Assembly (NCBI GenBank): GCA_022845955.1
Contig: AP025576.1
Location: 2,170,001 to 2,234,000 of the forward strand
Direction of reading: 5' to 3'
Source of the DNA: Lachnospiraceae bacterium
GTDB taxonomy: Bacteria; Bacillota; Clostridia; Lachnospirales; Lachnospiraceae
DNA length: 64,000 nucleotides
Part shown: positions 24,716 to 33,301 of the stretch, in pieces
Layout: the number at the start of each line of letters is the position of its first letter
How positions within the stretch are numbered: the stretch's first letter is position 1
Notes under the pieces: model-generated
What the model saw: only the letters and a program-made list of their open reading frames with translations
Told to the model about the DNA's origin: nothing
Databases searched by the model: none
Program-made: the position numbers and the translations under genes

Positions 24716-26665
24716 TCAATCCTCGTCAGGAAGCACATTCTGTTTCAGGCTGTGATAAGCCATTGCGATATAAAGCAGGTAAATAGATAAAAACAGGCCA
24801 AGAGTGATTCCCAGAATACCCAGAAGCTGCCCCGGCCCGGTAACGACACCCGGATCAAAGGCACTTCCGAGAGCCAGGATAAAAGGGATGCCGATTAGCA
24901 GCGGCGGTAAAGCCGGCATGGTATAAAAAAGGATAAACTGCCTGCGCAGGGTCTGTTTCATCTCCTCCCGATCCATTCCCAGCTTGTGCAGCAGTGCAAA
25001 CTGCCGCCGGTAACGTGCCATCTCACTGAGCTGCTGGATGGTCAGGATGGTGGCGGACACCATGGTGAGCACCAACGCCAGATAAAAGAGCGGAAAGACC
25101 GTGATAGCGTAGGAGGAGGCGTTTTCATTTTCCACCGCTGTTTTACAGAAAATCGTATCGTAGCCATCGATACCTTCGTCTTTTACATCCCGTAAGTCAC
25201 TTATCCGGGTATAGTCCTCCATACGCATGGGTTCCGCCGTCATTGCGGCATATACGCTGTGGCTGACCGGAAGGGATGCGGCGGCGTCATCGGGAATAAC
25301 AAGAATAAAACCCCGGCCGTTGCCGTCCCACAAAGACTGGGTGAAATTTTCCGTGCGGATGCCTCCCGGGAGCAGTGTCCGGCCGCCGATGGTAAGCGGT
25401 TCCGTGTAGCTTTCCATGCTTTTTTCCAGATAGGCCATGCAGTGAATCAGATATCGGCCCGGCTCCAGGGTTACCGGGGAATAGCCCAGCATAGCCCGCA
25501 GCGCGCGGTAATCGCTTTCTTTCATCAGCGTGTCGTAACCGAAGGACTCCCAATAACGTTCGTTTGCTATGACATAATTGGTTACCTGCATGGTTTCACC
25601 CCGGTAAATATCATATTGCCGCGATTCCCGGATCGGCACATGGGAGTCAATATAGGCAAGGTAGTCATCAAAACGGTTCTCGTCCCTTCCGGTAGAAGCA
25701 ATATACAGATCAAAGCTGGTAGTCTGTTCATTCCTGCTCTGAAGCAGGGTATGAAACAGCATTCCGGTACCTTCCGAGATGAGGGTTGCAGTAAAAAGCA
25801 GGGCGATTGTCGCCATTACCACGCCCATTGTGGCCAGCTTGGCAGACAGCGTGCGGAAAATAAGCAGCACATGCCCGCTGTATTTTTTTTCCGGCCGCTT
25901 GTCAAAGTACGCGGGGACACCGGAGGAAAAGCTGATAAAAAAGCCGTATAAAAACATAATGAGGAAGGCGGCTCCCAGAATACCCAGCGCCAGATTCCGC
26001 AGGATCAGCAGAATCGTTCCGGCCAGGCCGAAAAGAAGGGAGAAAATAAAGATTTTCCGCCGGATCCGGCTTTTTTTAATCACCTCTTCTTCGTTTTGGT
26101 GGTCAAAGTAAATCAGGTCGTGGATTTTCATGGTGCGGATACGCTGTCTGCTGCGCAGGAGGGCAAACAGATAGACCATGGAAAAATAAATAACAGTCAG
26201 TCCCACAGCCTGGAAGGAAAAAGAAAAGCGGAAGGTATAGGGGGCCCGGAACAGTGCCAGCAGAACCGCCCGCAGAGCCTGGAAAAGAAGGTTCCCCAGA
26301 AGCGTTCCCAATACCAGTGCAATTCCGCCTACGATGAGGTTTTCCATAAAAAACATTCTGGCTACCTGTCTGTTTTCCAGGCCGGTCAGAATATAGGTGC
26401 CCAGTTCCCGGCCGCGCCGTACCAGCATGAAGCTGATGGTATACTGCACCAGCCAGCCGATAATACAGACGACCACGATGCTGGTCAGCACAATCACCAG
26501 GGGCATACTTTCCATCATGCTTGACAGCGTGCGGATTTCCTCAGAAAATACCAGGCCGTTAAACGCGTAAATCAGGGCGGCAGCCATGACGATGGTGACA
26601 AAATAAACCAGGTAATCACGGGCCTGCCGTTTGGCGTTGCGCAGGGAGAGTTTAGATAACGTCAC
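24716..26665 (-). CDS. BceB-type ABC transporter permease (FtsX fold)
   Basis: A 649-residue permease of a peptide-antibiotic sensing and detoxification transporter. GTG at 26665 is chosen because GGGAGGTGA lies before it and because it overlaps the ATPase gene by 14 bases, as usual. It begins VTLSKLSLRNAKRQARDYLV, has the expected first helix, three helices, a pair more, then a large outside domain of about 200 residues, and ends with three helices. BceB proteins bind drug-target complexes such as lipid II cycle intermediates and signal to a BceS kinase, which is encoded just upstream. Confidence 0.92.
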   Translation of the reverse strand: MTLSKLSLRNAKRQARDYLVYFVTIVMAAALIYAFNGLVFSEEIRTLSSMMESMPLVIVLTSIVVVCIIGWLVQYTISFMLVRRGRELGTYILTGLENRQVARMFFMENLIVGGIALVLGTLLGNLLFQALRAVLLALFRAPYTFRFSFSFQAVGLTVIYFSMVYLFALLRSRQRIRTMKIHDLIYFDHQNEEEVIKKSRIRRKIFIFSLLFGLAGTILLILRNLALGILGAAFLIMFLYGFFISFSSGVPAYFDKRPEKKYSGHVLLIFRTLSAKLATMGVVMATIALLFTATLISEGTGMLFHTLLQSRNEQTTSFDLYIASTGRDENRFDDYLAYIDSHVPIRESRQYDIYRGETMQVTNYVIANERYWESFGYDTLMKESDYRALRAMLGYSPVTLEPGRYLIHCMAYLEKSMESYTEPLTIGGRTLLPGGIRTENFTQSLWDGNGRGFILVIPDDAAASLPVSHSVYAAMTAEPMRMEDYTRISDLRDVKDEGIDGYDTIFCKTAVENENASSYAITVFPLFYLALVLTMVSATILTIQQLSEMARYRRQFALLHKLGMDREEMKQTLRRQFILFYTMPALPPLLIGIPFILALGSAFDPGVVTGPGQLLGILGITLGLFLSIYLLYIAMAYHSLKQNVLPDED

Positions 26666-27410
26666 TGATATCACCTCCCAGCAAAGCAAGGACATCCAGG
26701 ATCTCGTGATAAAAGACGGTCCGTGTCCGCTCGGCCCGGATCAGCTCATTGAACAGCCGTCCGTCCTTTAAAAACAGTACCCTGGAGGCGTAGCTTGCGC
26801 TGTAGGCATCGTGGGTGACCATAAGGATGGTGGCGTTCATATCCCGGTTCATCCGTGTCATGATTTCCAAAAGGTTTTTGGAGGATTTGGAGTCCAGGGC
26901 GCCGGTAGGTTCGTCGGCAAGAATCAGAGATTGCCCCGCTACCATGGCACGGGCGCAGGCGGCCCGCTGCTTTTGCCCGCCGGAAACCTGATAGGGGAAT
27001 TTCCCGAGGGAATCTTCGATTCCCAGCTTCCCGGCCACATCGGATACCATTTTCCGGACTGTTTGGGAATCCGCGTGGTTGATGGTGAGGGCAAGGCCGA
27101 TGTTTTCTTCCAGGGTCAGGGTATCAAGAAGGTTAAAATCCTGAAACACAAAACCCAGCCGTTCCCTGCGGAAGCGGGCCAGTTCATTGGGGGGGATTTC
27201 CGTAATATTCACCCCGTCCAGCAGGATGCTGCCGGCGCTTGCGGTATCAATGGTGGAGATACAGTTGAGCAGGGTGGTCTTTCCGCTGCCCGAAGCGCCC
27301 ATTATGGCAATGAATTCCCCGTCCTCCACATCAAAGCTGATCCGATCCAGCGCCTTTGTCACATTGTTTCTGCTTCCATAATATTTTTCTATGTTTTCTA
27401 TGTGCAGCAT
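26652..27410 (-). CDS. BceA-type ABC transporter ATPase
   Basis: A 252-residue ATPase: Walker A GASGSGKTTLL, Q-loop VFQDFNLLDTLT, signature VSGGQKQRAACARAM, Walker B LILADEPTGALDS, switch MVTHDAYSASYASRVLFLKD. This wording is diagnostic of the BceA/LolD-like export group. It energises the adjacent BceB-type permease. Transcription probably starts in the 86-base gap after the kinase gene, where a BceR-type operator lies. Confidence 0.94.
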   Translation of the reverse strand: MLHIENIEKYYGSRNNVTKALDRISFDVEDGEFIAIMGASGSGKTTLLNCISTIDTASAGSILLDGVNITEIPPNELARFRRERLGFVFQDFNLLDTLTLEENIGLALTINHADSQTVRKMVSDVAGKLGIEDSLGKFPYQVSGGQKQRAACARAMVAGQSLILADEPTGALDSKSSKNLLEIMTRMNRDMNATILMVTHDAYSASYASRVLFLKDGRLFNELIRAERTRTVFYHEILDVLALLGGDISDVI

Positions 27411-27495
27411 ATGTTGTCTCCCTTCGTTACAGCTATCTTTGTCTAAGGATACCTCAAACGAAGGCCCGGCGGTATCGAATTCCTATTACTTTTTC

Positions 27496-27509
27496 TTACA
27501 TTTTTGTAA
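27496..27509 (-). promoter_or_regulatory. BceR-type operator TTACA-N4-TGTAA
   Basis: TTACATTTTTGTAA is an exact match to the TNACA-N4-TGTAA pattern known for BceR-like regulators. It starts on the kinase stop codon and lies 86 bases upstream of the transporter ATPase start, so the transporter genes are probably induced separately from the regulator-kinase pair. Confidence 0.7.
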
Positions 27510-28521
27510 GCTTGTTACGGTCCATGGCCTCTCTGGAAGGAAACGTAAGGGTTACGCAGGTGCCGCGCCCCTCCTCGGAGGCAAGCTGCAGATCAATTTC
27601 CATAAAGCCGGCCAGCCGGCGGCCAAGATACAGCCCCATACCGGTGGAGCCGCCGCGGGAACGGCCGTTGCTTCCGGTAAATCCCCGCTCAAAAACCCGG
27701 GGCAGTTCATGGGAGGGGATGCCGATCCCGTTGTCGCGGACGGCCAGCTGTATCTGCCGGCCGAGCTGCCTGGCGGACAAGGTGATAACGGGAGTCTCGC
27801 TGCGGTAGCGGATCGCATTCTGCAGAAGCTGCCCTAAAATGAAGCATACCCATTTCCCGTCGGTATACACGGTATGTGCCAGGTTATCAGTCTCAATACG
27901 CATACCGCTCTGAATAAGAAGCGTCTGGTGGTGCGCTATCGCCTGATCAACGATTTCAGAAAGCGCTGTCTGGCAGATTAAAAAATCGTTTTCCGGACTT
28001 TCCGCACGGGCATAGAAGAGCACCCGTTCCGCATGGTTGTCAATCTCGGCAAGCTCCCGGGCGAGCCGGGAACGGATTTGGGGATCAGCGCCCCGGCAGA
28101 TGAGCTGGGCGGCTGTGATGGGGGTTTTGATTTCATGGACCCAGCTTTCGATATATTCCCGGTAATCCCGCTGGGCGGACCGGGCATCCGATACGGCTTC
28201 TATCATGGCTTTCCCTGAACGGCGCATCAGCTGGAAAAATCTGCGTTCGTATGCATTCCGGGGCTTCGGCACACATTCACAGAAGAGATATTTTTGGTCC
28301 AGACCGTTCATGACAGCTTCCAATTCTTCCAGATGGGAGCGGCATTTCAGATAATCCGATACCTGCAGGAGGAAAAACAGCAGGCCCCAGGTGATAAGCA
28401 GAATCGCCAGTATACCCGGCTGCGTTCCTGTTACCCGCAGAAAAAAAGCCATGACGGCCATGGACACCAGCAGGAAAAGAAAGCGCCCCAGCCGGTCGGA
28501 CAGAAATTCCCTTATCTTCAT
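27496..28521 (-). CDS. BceS-type intramembrane-sensing histidine kinase
   Basis: A 341-residue kinase with two close N-terminal helices (residues 13-31 and 37-53) and almost no outside loop, as in BceS proteins that take their signal from the BceAB transporter. The H-box is YIESWVHEIKTPITAAQLI; the N-box and G-boxes follow (LLQNAIRYR, VRDNGIGIPSHEL, GSTGMGLYLGRRL). Its ATG overlaps the stop of the regulator gene (ATGA), so the pair is translationally coupled. Confidence 0.92.
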   Translation of the reverse strand: MKIREFLSDRLGRFLFLLVSMAVMAFFLRVTGTQPGILAILLITWGLLFFLLQVSDYLKCRSHLEELEAVMNGLDQKYLFCECVPKPRNAYERRFFQLMRRSGKAMIEAVSDARSAQRDYREYIESWVHEIKTPITAAQLICRGADPQIRSRLARELAEIDNHAERVLFYARAESPENDFLICQTALSEIVDQAIAHHQTLLIQSGMRIETDNLAHTVYTDGKWVCFILGQLLQNAIRYRSETPVITLSARQLGRQIQLAVRDNGIGIPSHELPRVFERGFTGSNGRSRGGSTGMGLYLGRRLAGFMEIDLQLASEEGRGTCVTLTFPSREAMDRNKLTKM

Positions 28522-29183
28522 ATCTGATACCCCATTCCGCGCCGGGTTTTAATGTAGCCGGGAAAGCCCAGTTCCTCCAGCTTTGTCCGGAGCCTTGTCA
28601 TGTTGACGCTCAGTGTGTTGTCATCAATGTAAATCTGGCTGTTCCACAGGGTTTCTATCAAATCGCTGCGGGAAATGATCTCTCCGGGATGGGTCATGAG
28701 ATGAGCCAGGATTTTGATTTCATTTCGTGTCAGCTCCGCTGTCCTCCCCCCGGAGGAAACCACGCCTTTTGCCAGATGGAGGCTGAGTCCGTTCGCCGTG
28801 ATCACATCAGGCTCCTGCATCCCGCTGCTCCGGCGCAGAACGGCTTTGATATGGGCCAGAAGGACCGGTATGTTGTACGGTTTTGTGATATAATCATCAC
28901 CGCCCAGGCTCAGGGCGCGCAGCTCGTCCATGGCAGTGCTGCGGCTTGTGACAAAGATAACCGGCACGGCGGTTTTGCTGCGGATATCCGCACACAGGGA
29001 GAAGCCGTCCCGTCCGGGCAGCCCGAGGTCAAGGAGAACCAGATCGGGAGTATTGCCCGCGATCTGTTCCGGTATTCCGGTAAAATCCTGGATCACAATT
29101 GTCCGGTAGCCTTCATTATTCAGCAGGAATGCCAGTTCCTCCCGTACATCCGGTTCATCTTCTATAATCATGATTTTCTGCAT
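28518..29183 (-). CDS. BceR-type OmpR-family response regulator
   Basis: A 221-residue regulator beginning MQKIMIIEDEPDVREELAFL; the ATG at 29183 follows AAAGGCGGTG and removes a 16-residue artificial extension. The receiver Asp is in LVLLDLGLPGRDG, the conserved K in YITKPYNIPVL, and the C-terminal winged helix in ELTRNEIKILAHLMTHPGEI and DDNTLSVNMTRLRTKL. The latter two are typical BceR features. It should activate the bceAB-like genes through the TTACA-N4-TGTAA site. Confidence 0.93.
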   Translation of the reverse strand: MQKIMIIEDEPDVREELAFLLNNEGYRTIVIQDFTGIPEQIAGNTPDLVLLDLGLPGRDGFSLCADIRSKTAVPVIFVTSRSTAMDELRALSLGGDDYITKPYNIPVLLAHIKAVLRRSSGMQEPDVITANGLSLHLAKGVVSSGGRTAELTRNEIKILAHLMTHPGEIISRSDLIETLWNSQIYIDDNTLSVNMTRLRTKLEELGFPGYIKTRRGMGYQI

Positions 29184-29384
29184 AAAACACCGCCTTTGTT
29201 TTCTTTGCCTGTAACGATTCCGTACCTCCACCGTTACCTTTGCTTTTCATATTAGCACAGGCGGCTGACGGGATCAATGCAGGGATACGGCAGGTCAGCG
29301 ACTTTGGGCAATTTCTATTAAGACATACCGTCACCGGACGTGCTACAATAAGAATAAAAATAAAAAGGAAAGAGGCAATTAGCT

Positions 29385-29795
29385 ATGAGTAAGGATTCAC
29401 TTGTTACAAGTGTGCTGCGCTACATCAGAGATCACCTCCATGAAGAACTGACACTGGAAAAAATGGCAGAAGAACTCAATTACTCCAGATTCTATATGGC
29501 CAGGACGTTTGCGGAACGCACCGGCTGTACTCTATATCAATATATCCGGGGACGGCGGCTTACCTTAGCCGCAGAAAAACTGGTAAATACGGCCGGGCCT
29601 ATCGTGGAAATCGCGTATGAAGCCGGTTATGGTTCCCAGCAGGCGTTTACGCTGGCTTTTCATAAGATGTATGGGTGTACGCCCCAGGAGTACCGGATAC
29701 GGGGGGTTTTTGTCCCGAAGCAGGCGGAAATATCCCTGTGCGGCGGTTTCCGTGCCGGCAGCAGTACAATAGACAGCAGGAGGATAGCGGCATGA
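29385..29795 (+). CDS. Short AraC-type DNA-binding protein
   Basis: A 136-residue protein made almost only of the two AraC helix-turn-helix motifs ([20 protein letters not shown] and [20 protein letters not shown], then [12 protein letters not shown]), with a short tail. It has no effector domain, like SoxS/MarA-type regulators whose level is the signal. GGAAAGAGG precedes the ATG and TACAAT (29344-29349) is a possible -10. Its stop overlaps the ClpP start (ATGA), tying it to a protease; that could allow turnover of a short-lived activator, but this is speculation. Confidence 0.88.
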   Translation: MSKDSLVTSVLRYIRDHLHEELTLEKMAEELNYSRFYMARTFAERTGCTLYQYIRGRRLTLAAEKLVNTAGPIVEIAYEAGYGSQQAFTLAFHKMYGCTPQEYRIRGVFVPKQAEISLCGGFRAGSSTIDSRRIAA

Positions 29796-30406
29796 GCATG
29801 ACAGTACCTTATGTGGTAGAAAAAACGGGGAATGGGGAAAGAAGCTATGATATCTTTTCAAGGCTTTTATCCGACCGTATCATTTTTCTGGGAAGGGAAG
29901 TGGATGACGTTTCCGCAGAACTGATTGTGGCACAGATGTTATTCCTGGAAGCGCAGGACCCGGAGAAAGACATCCAGCTGTATATCAACAGCCCCGGCGG
30001 ATCCGTCACGGCCGGCTTTGCGATTTATGATACCATGCAATATATCTCCTGTGATGTATCCACAGTCTGTGTGGGGATAGCGGCCAGCTTCGGCGCCTTT
30101 CTTCTGGCAGGCGGCACAAAGGGAAAACGGATGGCTCTGCCCCATGCGGAAATCATGATCCATCAGACGGCGGTGAGAGGAAACGGCATACAGGGACAGG
30201 CCAGTGACATCCGCATCCTGTCGGATCACATACAGCGTTCCAATCAGAAGCTGAACCGGATTCTGGCTGAAAATACGGGAAAAACAGTGGAAGAAATCGA
30301 AGCGGATACGGATCGGGATCATTATATGACCGCAGAGGAGGCGCTGCAATATGGGCTGATCGATGAGATTTTTGAGGGAAGGAAGCAACATAGGAAAACC
30401 TTCTGA
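29792..30406 (+). CDS. clpP: ATP-dependent Clp protease proteolytic subunit, accessory copy
   Basis: A 204-residue ClpP peptidase. The ATG at 29792 ([10 protein letters not shown]) has AGGAGG upstream and overlaps the AraC stop. Catalytic triad: Ser in [11 protein letters not shown], His in PHAEIMIHQ, Asp in [15 protein letters not shown]. The oligomer handle region [10 protein letters not shown] (here [10 protein letters not shown]) is intact. The Ser neighbourhood AASFGAF differs from the usual AASMGAF. It is not next to tig or clpX, so it is likely a second ClpP paralogue forming its own or mixed 14-mer. The C terminus is basic (GRKQHRKTF). Confidence 0.92.
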   Translation: MSMTVPYVVEKTGNGERSYDIFSRLLSDRIIFLGREVDDVSAELIVAQMLFLEAQDPEKDIQLYINSPGGSVTAGFAIYDTMQYISCDVSTVCVGIAASFGAFLLAGGTKGKRMALPHAEIMIHQTAVRGNGIQGQASDIRILSDHIQRSNQKLNRILAENTGKTVEEIEADTDRDHYMTAEEALQYGLIDEIFEGRKQHRKTF

Positions 30407-30436
30407 CAGCGGCGGTAAAAAGGCCGGAGACAGCAA

Positions 30437-30471
30437 AAAGGGAGGAAACCGCACGGCGGTTTCCTCCCTTT
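30437..30471. terminator. Bidirectional terminator after clpP
   Basis: Perfect 16-bp arms (30437-30452 and 30456-30471, outer bases AAAGGG and CCCTTT) with a three-base loop ACG. It is placed between the convergent clpP and flavin-reductase genes and starts three A bases from a further AA, so it can work in both directions. Confidence 0.85.
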
Positions 30472-30473
30472 GA

Positions 30474-31010
30474 TCAGGATTCCTTCACAAGAATATCGGT
30501 TATTTCCGCAATGTAAAGCAGATGATACCCGCCGCCGGTTCCGTCCGCGTGGTTTTCACCGCCATACCATTTTTCCGTAAATACGTGGTCCCCAAGGAAA
30601 TCCTCCTCCTTCAGAGGGGTGACGCAGAGCTTCCTGCATAGAAGGGCCATGCGGCATTCCTCATAATAAGGGACTTCTCCGGCATGGGCCACGGTAAGCC
30701 CGGCTTCCTTTACTTTATCCTGGTCACGGCCGGATACGGTGCCGCAGTATCCCAGTATCTTCCGGAAGCTATTGTCAAACACGGTGAGAGAAAATACATC
30801 GGAGGAATCCAGGAATTCCCTGGTAAAACGCTCCGGGCGCACTGCGCACATCACCACCGGCTTCTGCCACAGTATCCCTGCTGTAGCCCATGCCACCGTC
30901 ATGGGATTGACACGTCCTTCCTTTTCGGCGGACATGAGAAACCAGTCTTTACTGATTAAGGTAAATATATTTTCTGTCAGATCGGCAGGTTTGATAGAAT
31001 GAAATGTCAT
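30474..31010 (-). CDS. Flavin reductase family protein
   Basis: A 178-residue FMN-binding protein of the flavin reductase-like fold, with LISKDWFLMSA, RVNPMTVAWATAG, VVMCAVRPERFTREFL and FSLTVFDNSFRKILGYCGTVSGRDQDK. These proteins reduce flavin or act as flavoprotein oxidoreductases in the cytoplasm. It is transcribed after, and 57 bases from, the opine-dehydrogenase-like gene region on the same strand, but upstream spacing includes AAGGAGT before its own start, so it is probably independently translated. The physiological substrate is unknown. Confidence 0.9.
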   Translation of the reverse strand: MTFHSIKPADLTENIFTLISKDWFLMSAEKEGRVNPMTVAWATAGILWQKPVVMCAVRPERFTREFLDSSDVFSLTVFDNSFRKILGYCGTVSGRDQDKVKEAGLTVAHAGEVPYYEECRMALLCRKLCVTPLKEEDFLGDHVFTEKWYGGENHADGTGGGYHLLYIAEITDILVKES

Positions 31011-31067
31011 GATTCAGACTCCTTTATTCAATGATATACTTTCTGGTTCTGTAATGCTTCTGTGCCT

Positions 31068-32153
31068 TTACAGCGATCCTGTATCCAGGTATTCCAGCAA
31101 CGCTTCCCGTGTGAGTCCTTCAATTCCCAGATCCCGGAGGGAATGCCCTTTTTCCCAGCAGTCGTAGCCCAGAAGAGCGGAACCGATAGTAATCATGGAA
31201 TCAATGACCGGCACGGACACGCCCATGGCCCGGGCCAGTTTTGCCCAGGGAGCCAGGCCGTAAGGGATATCCTCTGCATAATAGCGGTTTTTAGTGTCGG
31301 CAGGTCCTTTGATTTTGGCAAAATTAGGATCGCTGGCGATGGCTTCTCCGATATCATCCGTTACAACCGAGCCGCCCACGCCGTGGGCGACGATGTCACT
31401 TGCGTAGCCAAAGCTGTCCAGCAGGGCGATACGTTCTTTATCAATGGCTTCCGTAGTGCGGGCAACGCAGGGGGTAAAGCCCTCCGTATAGAAATAGAAC
31501 TCCCCTTTTGCATATTCAATACGCCCTGCGTTCAGGATACAGCCCGGAACATGAATAATGGGATTCAGACTGGAAAGCCCGCAGGCGATTACGCTTTCCA
31601 CCGCTTCCAGGGAAGGGTAGAAGGGACGGAGCTTCTCCACGGTTTCCCGGGTTTTGCGGGCGGGCATCACGCCGATTTTCAGGGGATTGAACAGGCTCAT
31701 GATCAAAGTGTTTCCGGGGCCCTGCAGACGGGTGGCGTAGGGCAGGGTATTCGTTTCCGCCACCACCACGTCTTCTATACCTCTTTTTCTGAATTCCTTC
31801 CAGAAAATAAGGCTGTCGAAGGTCCCGGGCAGCACAACCACCGTCTGGCCGGGCTTTACCAGTTCTGCGAGCTGTACGGCGTAAACGTCATGGGCGAAGG
31901 CGGGAACCGCCACAAAAATAAACGCAACGTCAGCAACGGCTTCGCGCAGATCGGTAGTCACCATATCGATTCGTACGGTGGCGTTCCCGGCAGCCCCTGC
32001 CATGGTGATTTCATGGGTTTCAAAGACCTTGCGGAGATTTCCGGCGAAACGTGCATCCTCATACATATGTACGCAGAAGCCGCGGTTGGTCAGATCCGCC
32101 GCCGCCGCATGTCCCCCGTTTCCTCCTCCTAATACAGCAACTTTTATAGCCAT
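31068..32153 (-). CDS. NAD(P)-dependent opine dehydrogenase family enzyme
   Basis: A 361-residue dehydrogenase. The ATG at 32153 follows GGAAAGGATG and starts directly with the dinucleotide fold MAIKVAVLGGGNGGHAAAAD. The second half is the octopine/nopaline dehydrogenase domain, with SSLNPIIHVPGCILNAGRIE and the His/Asp pair region FYTEGFTPCVARTTEAIDKE. Family members join or split an amino acid and a 2-oxo acid by reductive condensation, and ketopantoate-like reductions are also possible. It is divergent from a LysR gene, which probably controls it. Confidence 0.88.
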   Translation of the reverse strand: MAIKVAVLGGGNGGHAAAADLTNRGFCVHMYEDARFAGNLRKVFETHEITMAGAAGNATVRIDMVTTDLREAVADVAFIFVAVPAFAHDVYAVQLAELVKPGQTVVVLPGTFDSLIFWKEFRKRGIEDVVVAETNTLPYATRLQGPGNTLIMSLFNPLKIGVMPARKTRETVEKLRPFYPSLEAVESVIACGLSSLNPIIHVPGCILNAGRIEYAKGEFYFYTEGFTPCVARTTEAIDKERIALLDSFGYASDIVAHGVGGSVVTDDIGEAIASDPNFAKIKGPADTKNRYYAEDIPYGLAPWAKLARAMGVSVPVIDSMITIGSALLGYDCWEKGHSLRDLGIEGLTREALLEYLDTGSL

Positions 32154-32310
32154 ATACACACATCCTTTCCTGTAACTGTTACTGCTGTTTTTTACTGTAT
32201 TCATTGTAACGCTTGCATCCGGTAAATGTATCATATAAAATGGCTATCAGGATATATAAAAAGAATATGACTGCTAAAGGCATTTGATCTTTCTGTGCAG
32301 GGAGGCAGAA

Positions 32311-33261
32311 ATGAATCTTCAACAATTAAAATATGTACTGGCTATCTATAAAGAAGGCTCTATCACCAAAGCATCTCATGCATTGTTCTGCGCGCAGCCG
32401 AATGTGAGCAGCGCCCTGAAGAGCCTGGAAAGCGAACTCCATATACGGATATTTGACCGCACGCCCAACGGTGTGGAGCTTACCCCGCAGGGAGAAGCCT
32501 TTATTTCCTATGCGGCCAATATCATGGCGCAGGTGGAGATGCTGGAGACTATCGGCAGGGAACCGGAGGAACTTCCCGCATCCCTTGGGATATCCGTTTC
32601 CCGGGCCTCCTACTGTACACAGGCGCTTTCTCTGTGGATGAATCGGGAAATCCGCCCGGAACAGCCGCTTTCCCTGCATTTTTGTGAAACCAATACCGAG
32701 AAGGTAATCGATCAGGTGTTCCGGGCGGAAAGCGATTTGGGCGTTATCCGTATCCCTGCATTTTATGAAAGCTATTACGGGCAGCTTCTGGCTAATAAAA
32801 ACCTGTGTTATACTGAGCTGATGCGTTTTCAAATGCTGTTGGTCATGCGCCGGGATCATCCGCTGGCGGAAGAGGCGGATATTACGCCCGATAGGCTCAG
32901 ACCCTATACGGAGGTGGTACACGGCGATCACCGCAACCCTTCCATGACCATGGCCCGTATCGATCCGCTTTTGCATGAAACGCCGTCACGCAGGATCTAT
33001 GTCTATGACAGAGGCAGCCAGATCGACCTTCTTAAAACACTGCCGGGAGCCTATATGTGGGCGTCGCCTATTCCGGAGGATATCCTGGAGGAGGCGGGGA
33101 TGCTTGTCCGTTCCAGTTCCATGGCCAGGGTCTATAACCTGGATTTGCTCATACGCAGGAAAAACAGCCCCGAAACGCCTCTGGCAAAAAGCTTTGCCGC
33201 ATATTTGAAGGAATATGCCGACAAACTCGCCAAAGGGCGGGAACGCATGACCTCCCGGTAA
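32311..33261 (+). CDS. LysR-family transcriptional regulator
   Basis: A 316-residue LysR protein. The ATG at 32311 is preceded by GGGAGGCAG, and the protein opens MNLQQLKYVLAIYKEGSITK, with the helix-turn-helix in residues 3-60 (ALFCAQPNVSSALKSLESEL) and a CysB-type effector domain to the end. It is divergent from the opine-dehydrogenase-like gene with a 157-base gap, the normal LysR arrangement for controlling the neighbour. A terminator stem overlaps its last codons. Confidence 0.92.
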   Translation: MNLQQLKYVLAIYKEGSITKASHALFCAQPNVSSALKSLESELHIRIFDRTPNGVELTPQGEAFISYAANIMAQVEMLETIGREPEELPASLGISVSRASYCTQALSLWMNREIRPEQPLSLHFCETNTEKVIDQVFRAESDLGVIRIPAFYESYYGQLLANKNLCYTELMRFQMLLVMRRDHPLAEEADITPDRLRPYTEVVHGDHRNPSMTMARIDPLLHETPSRRIYVYDRGSQIDLLKTLPGAYMWASPIPEDILEEAGMLVRSSSMARVYNLDLLIRRKNSPETPLAKSFAAYLKEYADKLAKGRERMTSR

Positions 33262-33280
33262 TGCGTTCCCGCCCTTTTTT
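33232..33280. terminator. Terminator overlapping the LysR stop codon
   Basis: Arms 33235-33248 and 33261-33274 (GGGCGGGAACGCAT with its complement) pair perfectly, extended by AAA/TTT to 17 bp, with a 12-base loop and then TTTTTTTT. The left arm is LysR coding sequence and the stop codon lies at the start of the right arm. It may also stop the convergent gene that ends at 33302. Confidence 0.85.
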
Positions 33281-33301
33281 TTCAGATAGATGACCCTTCT
33301 C

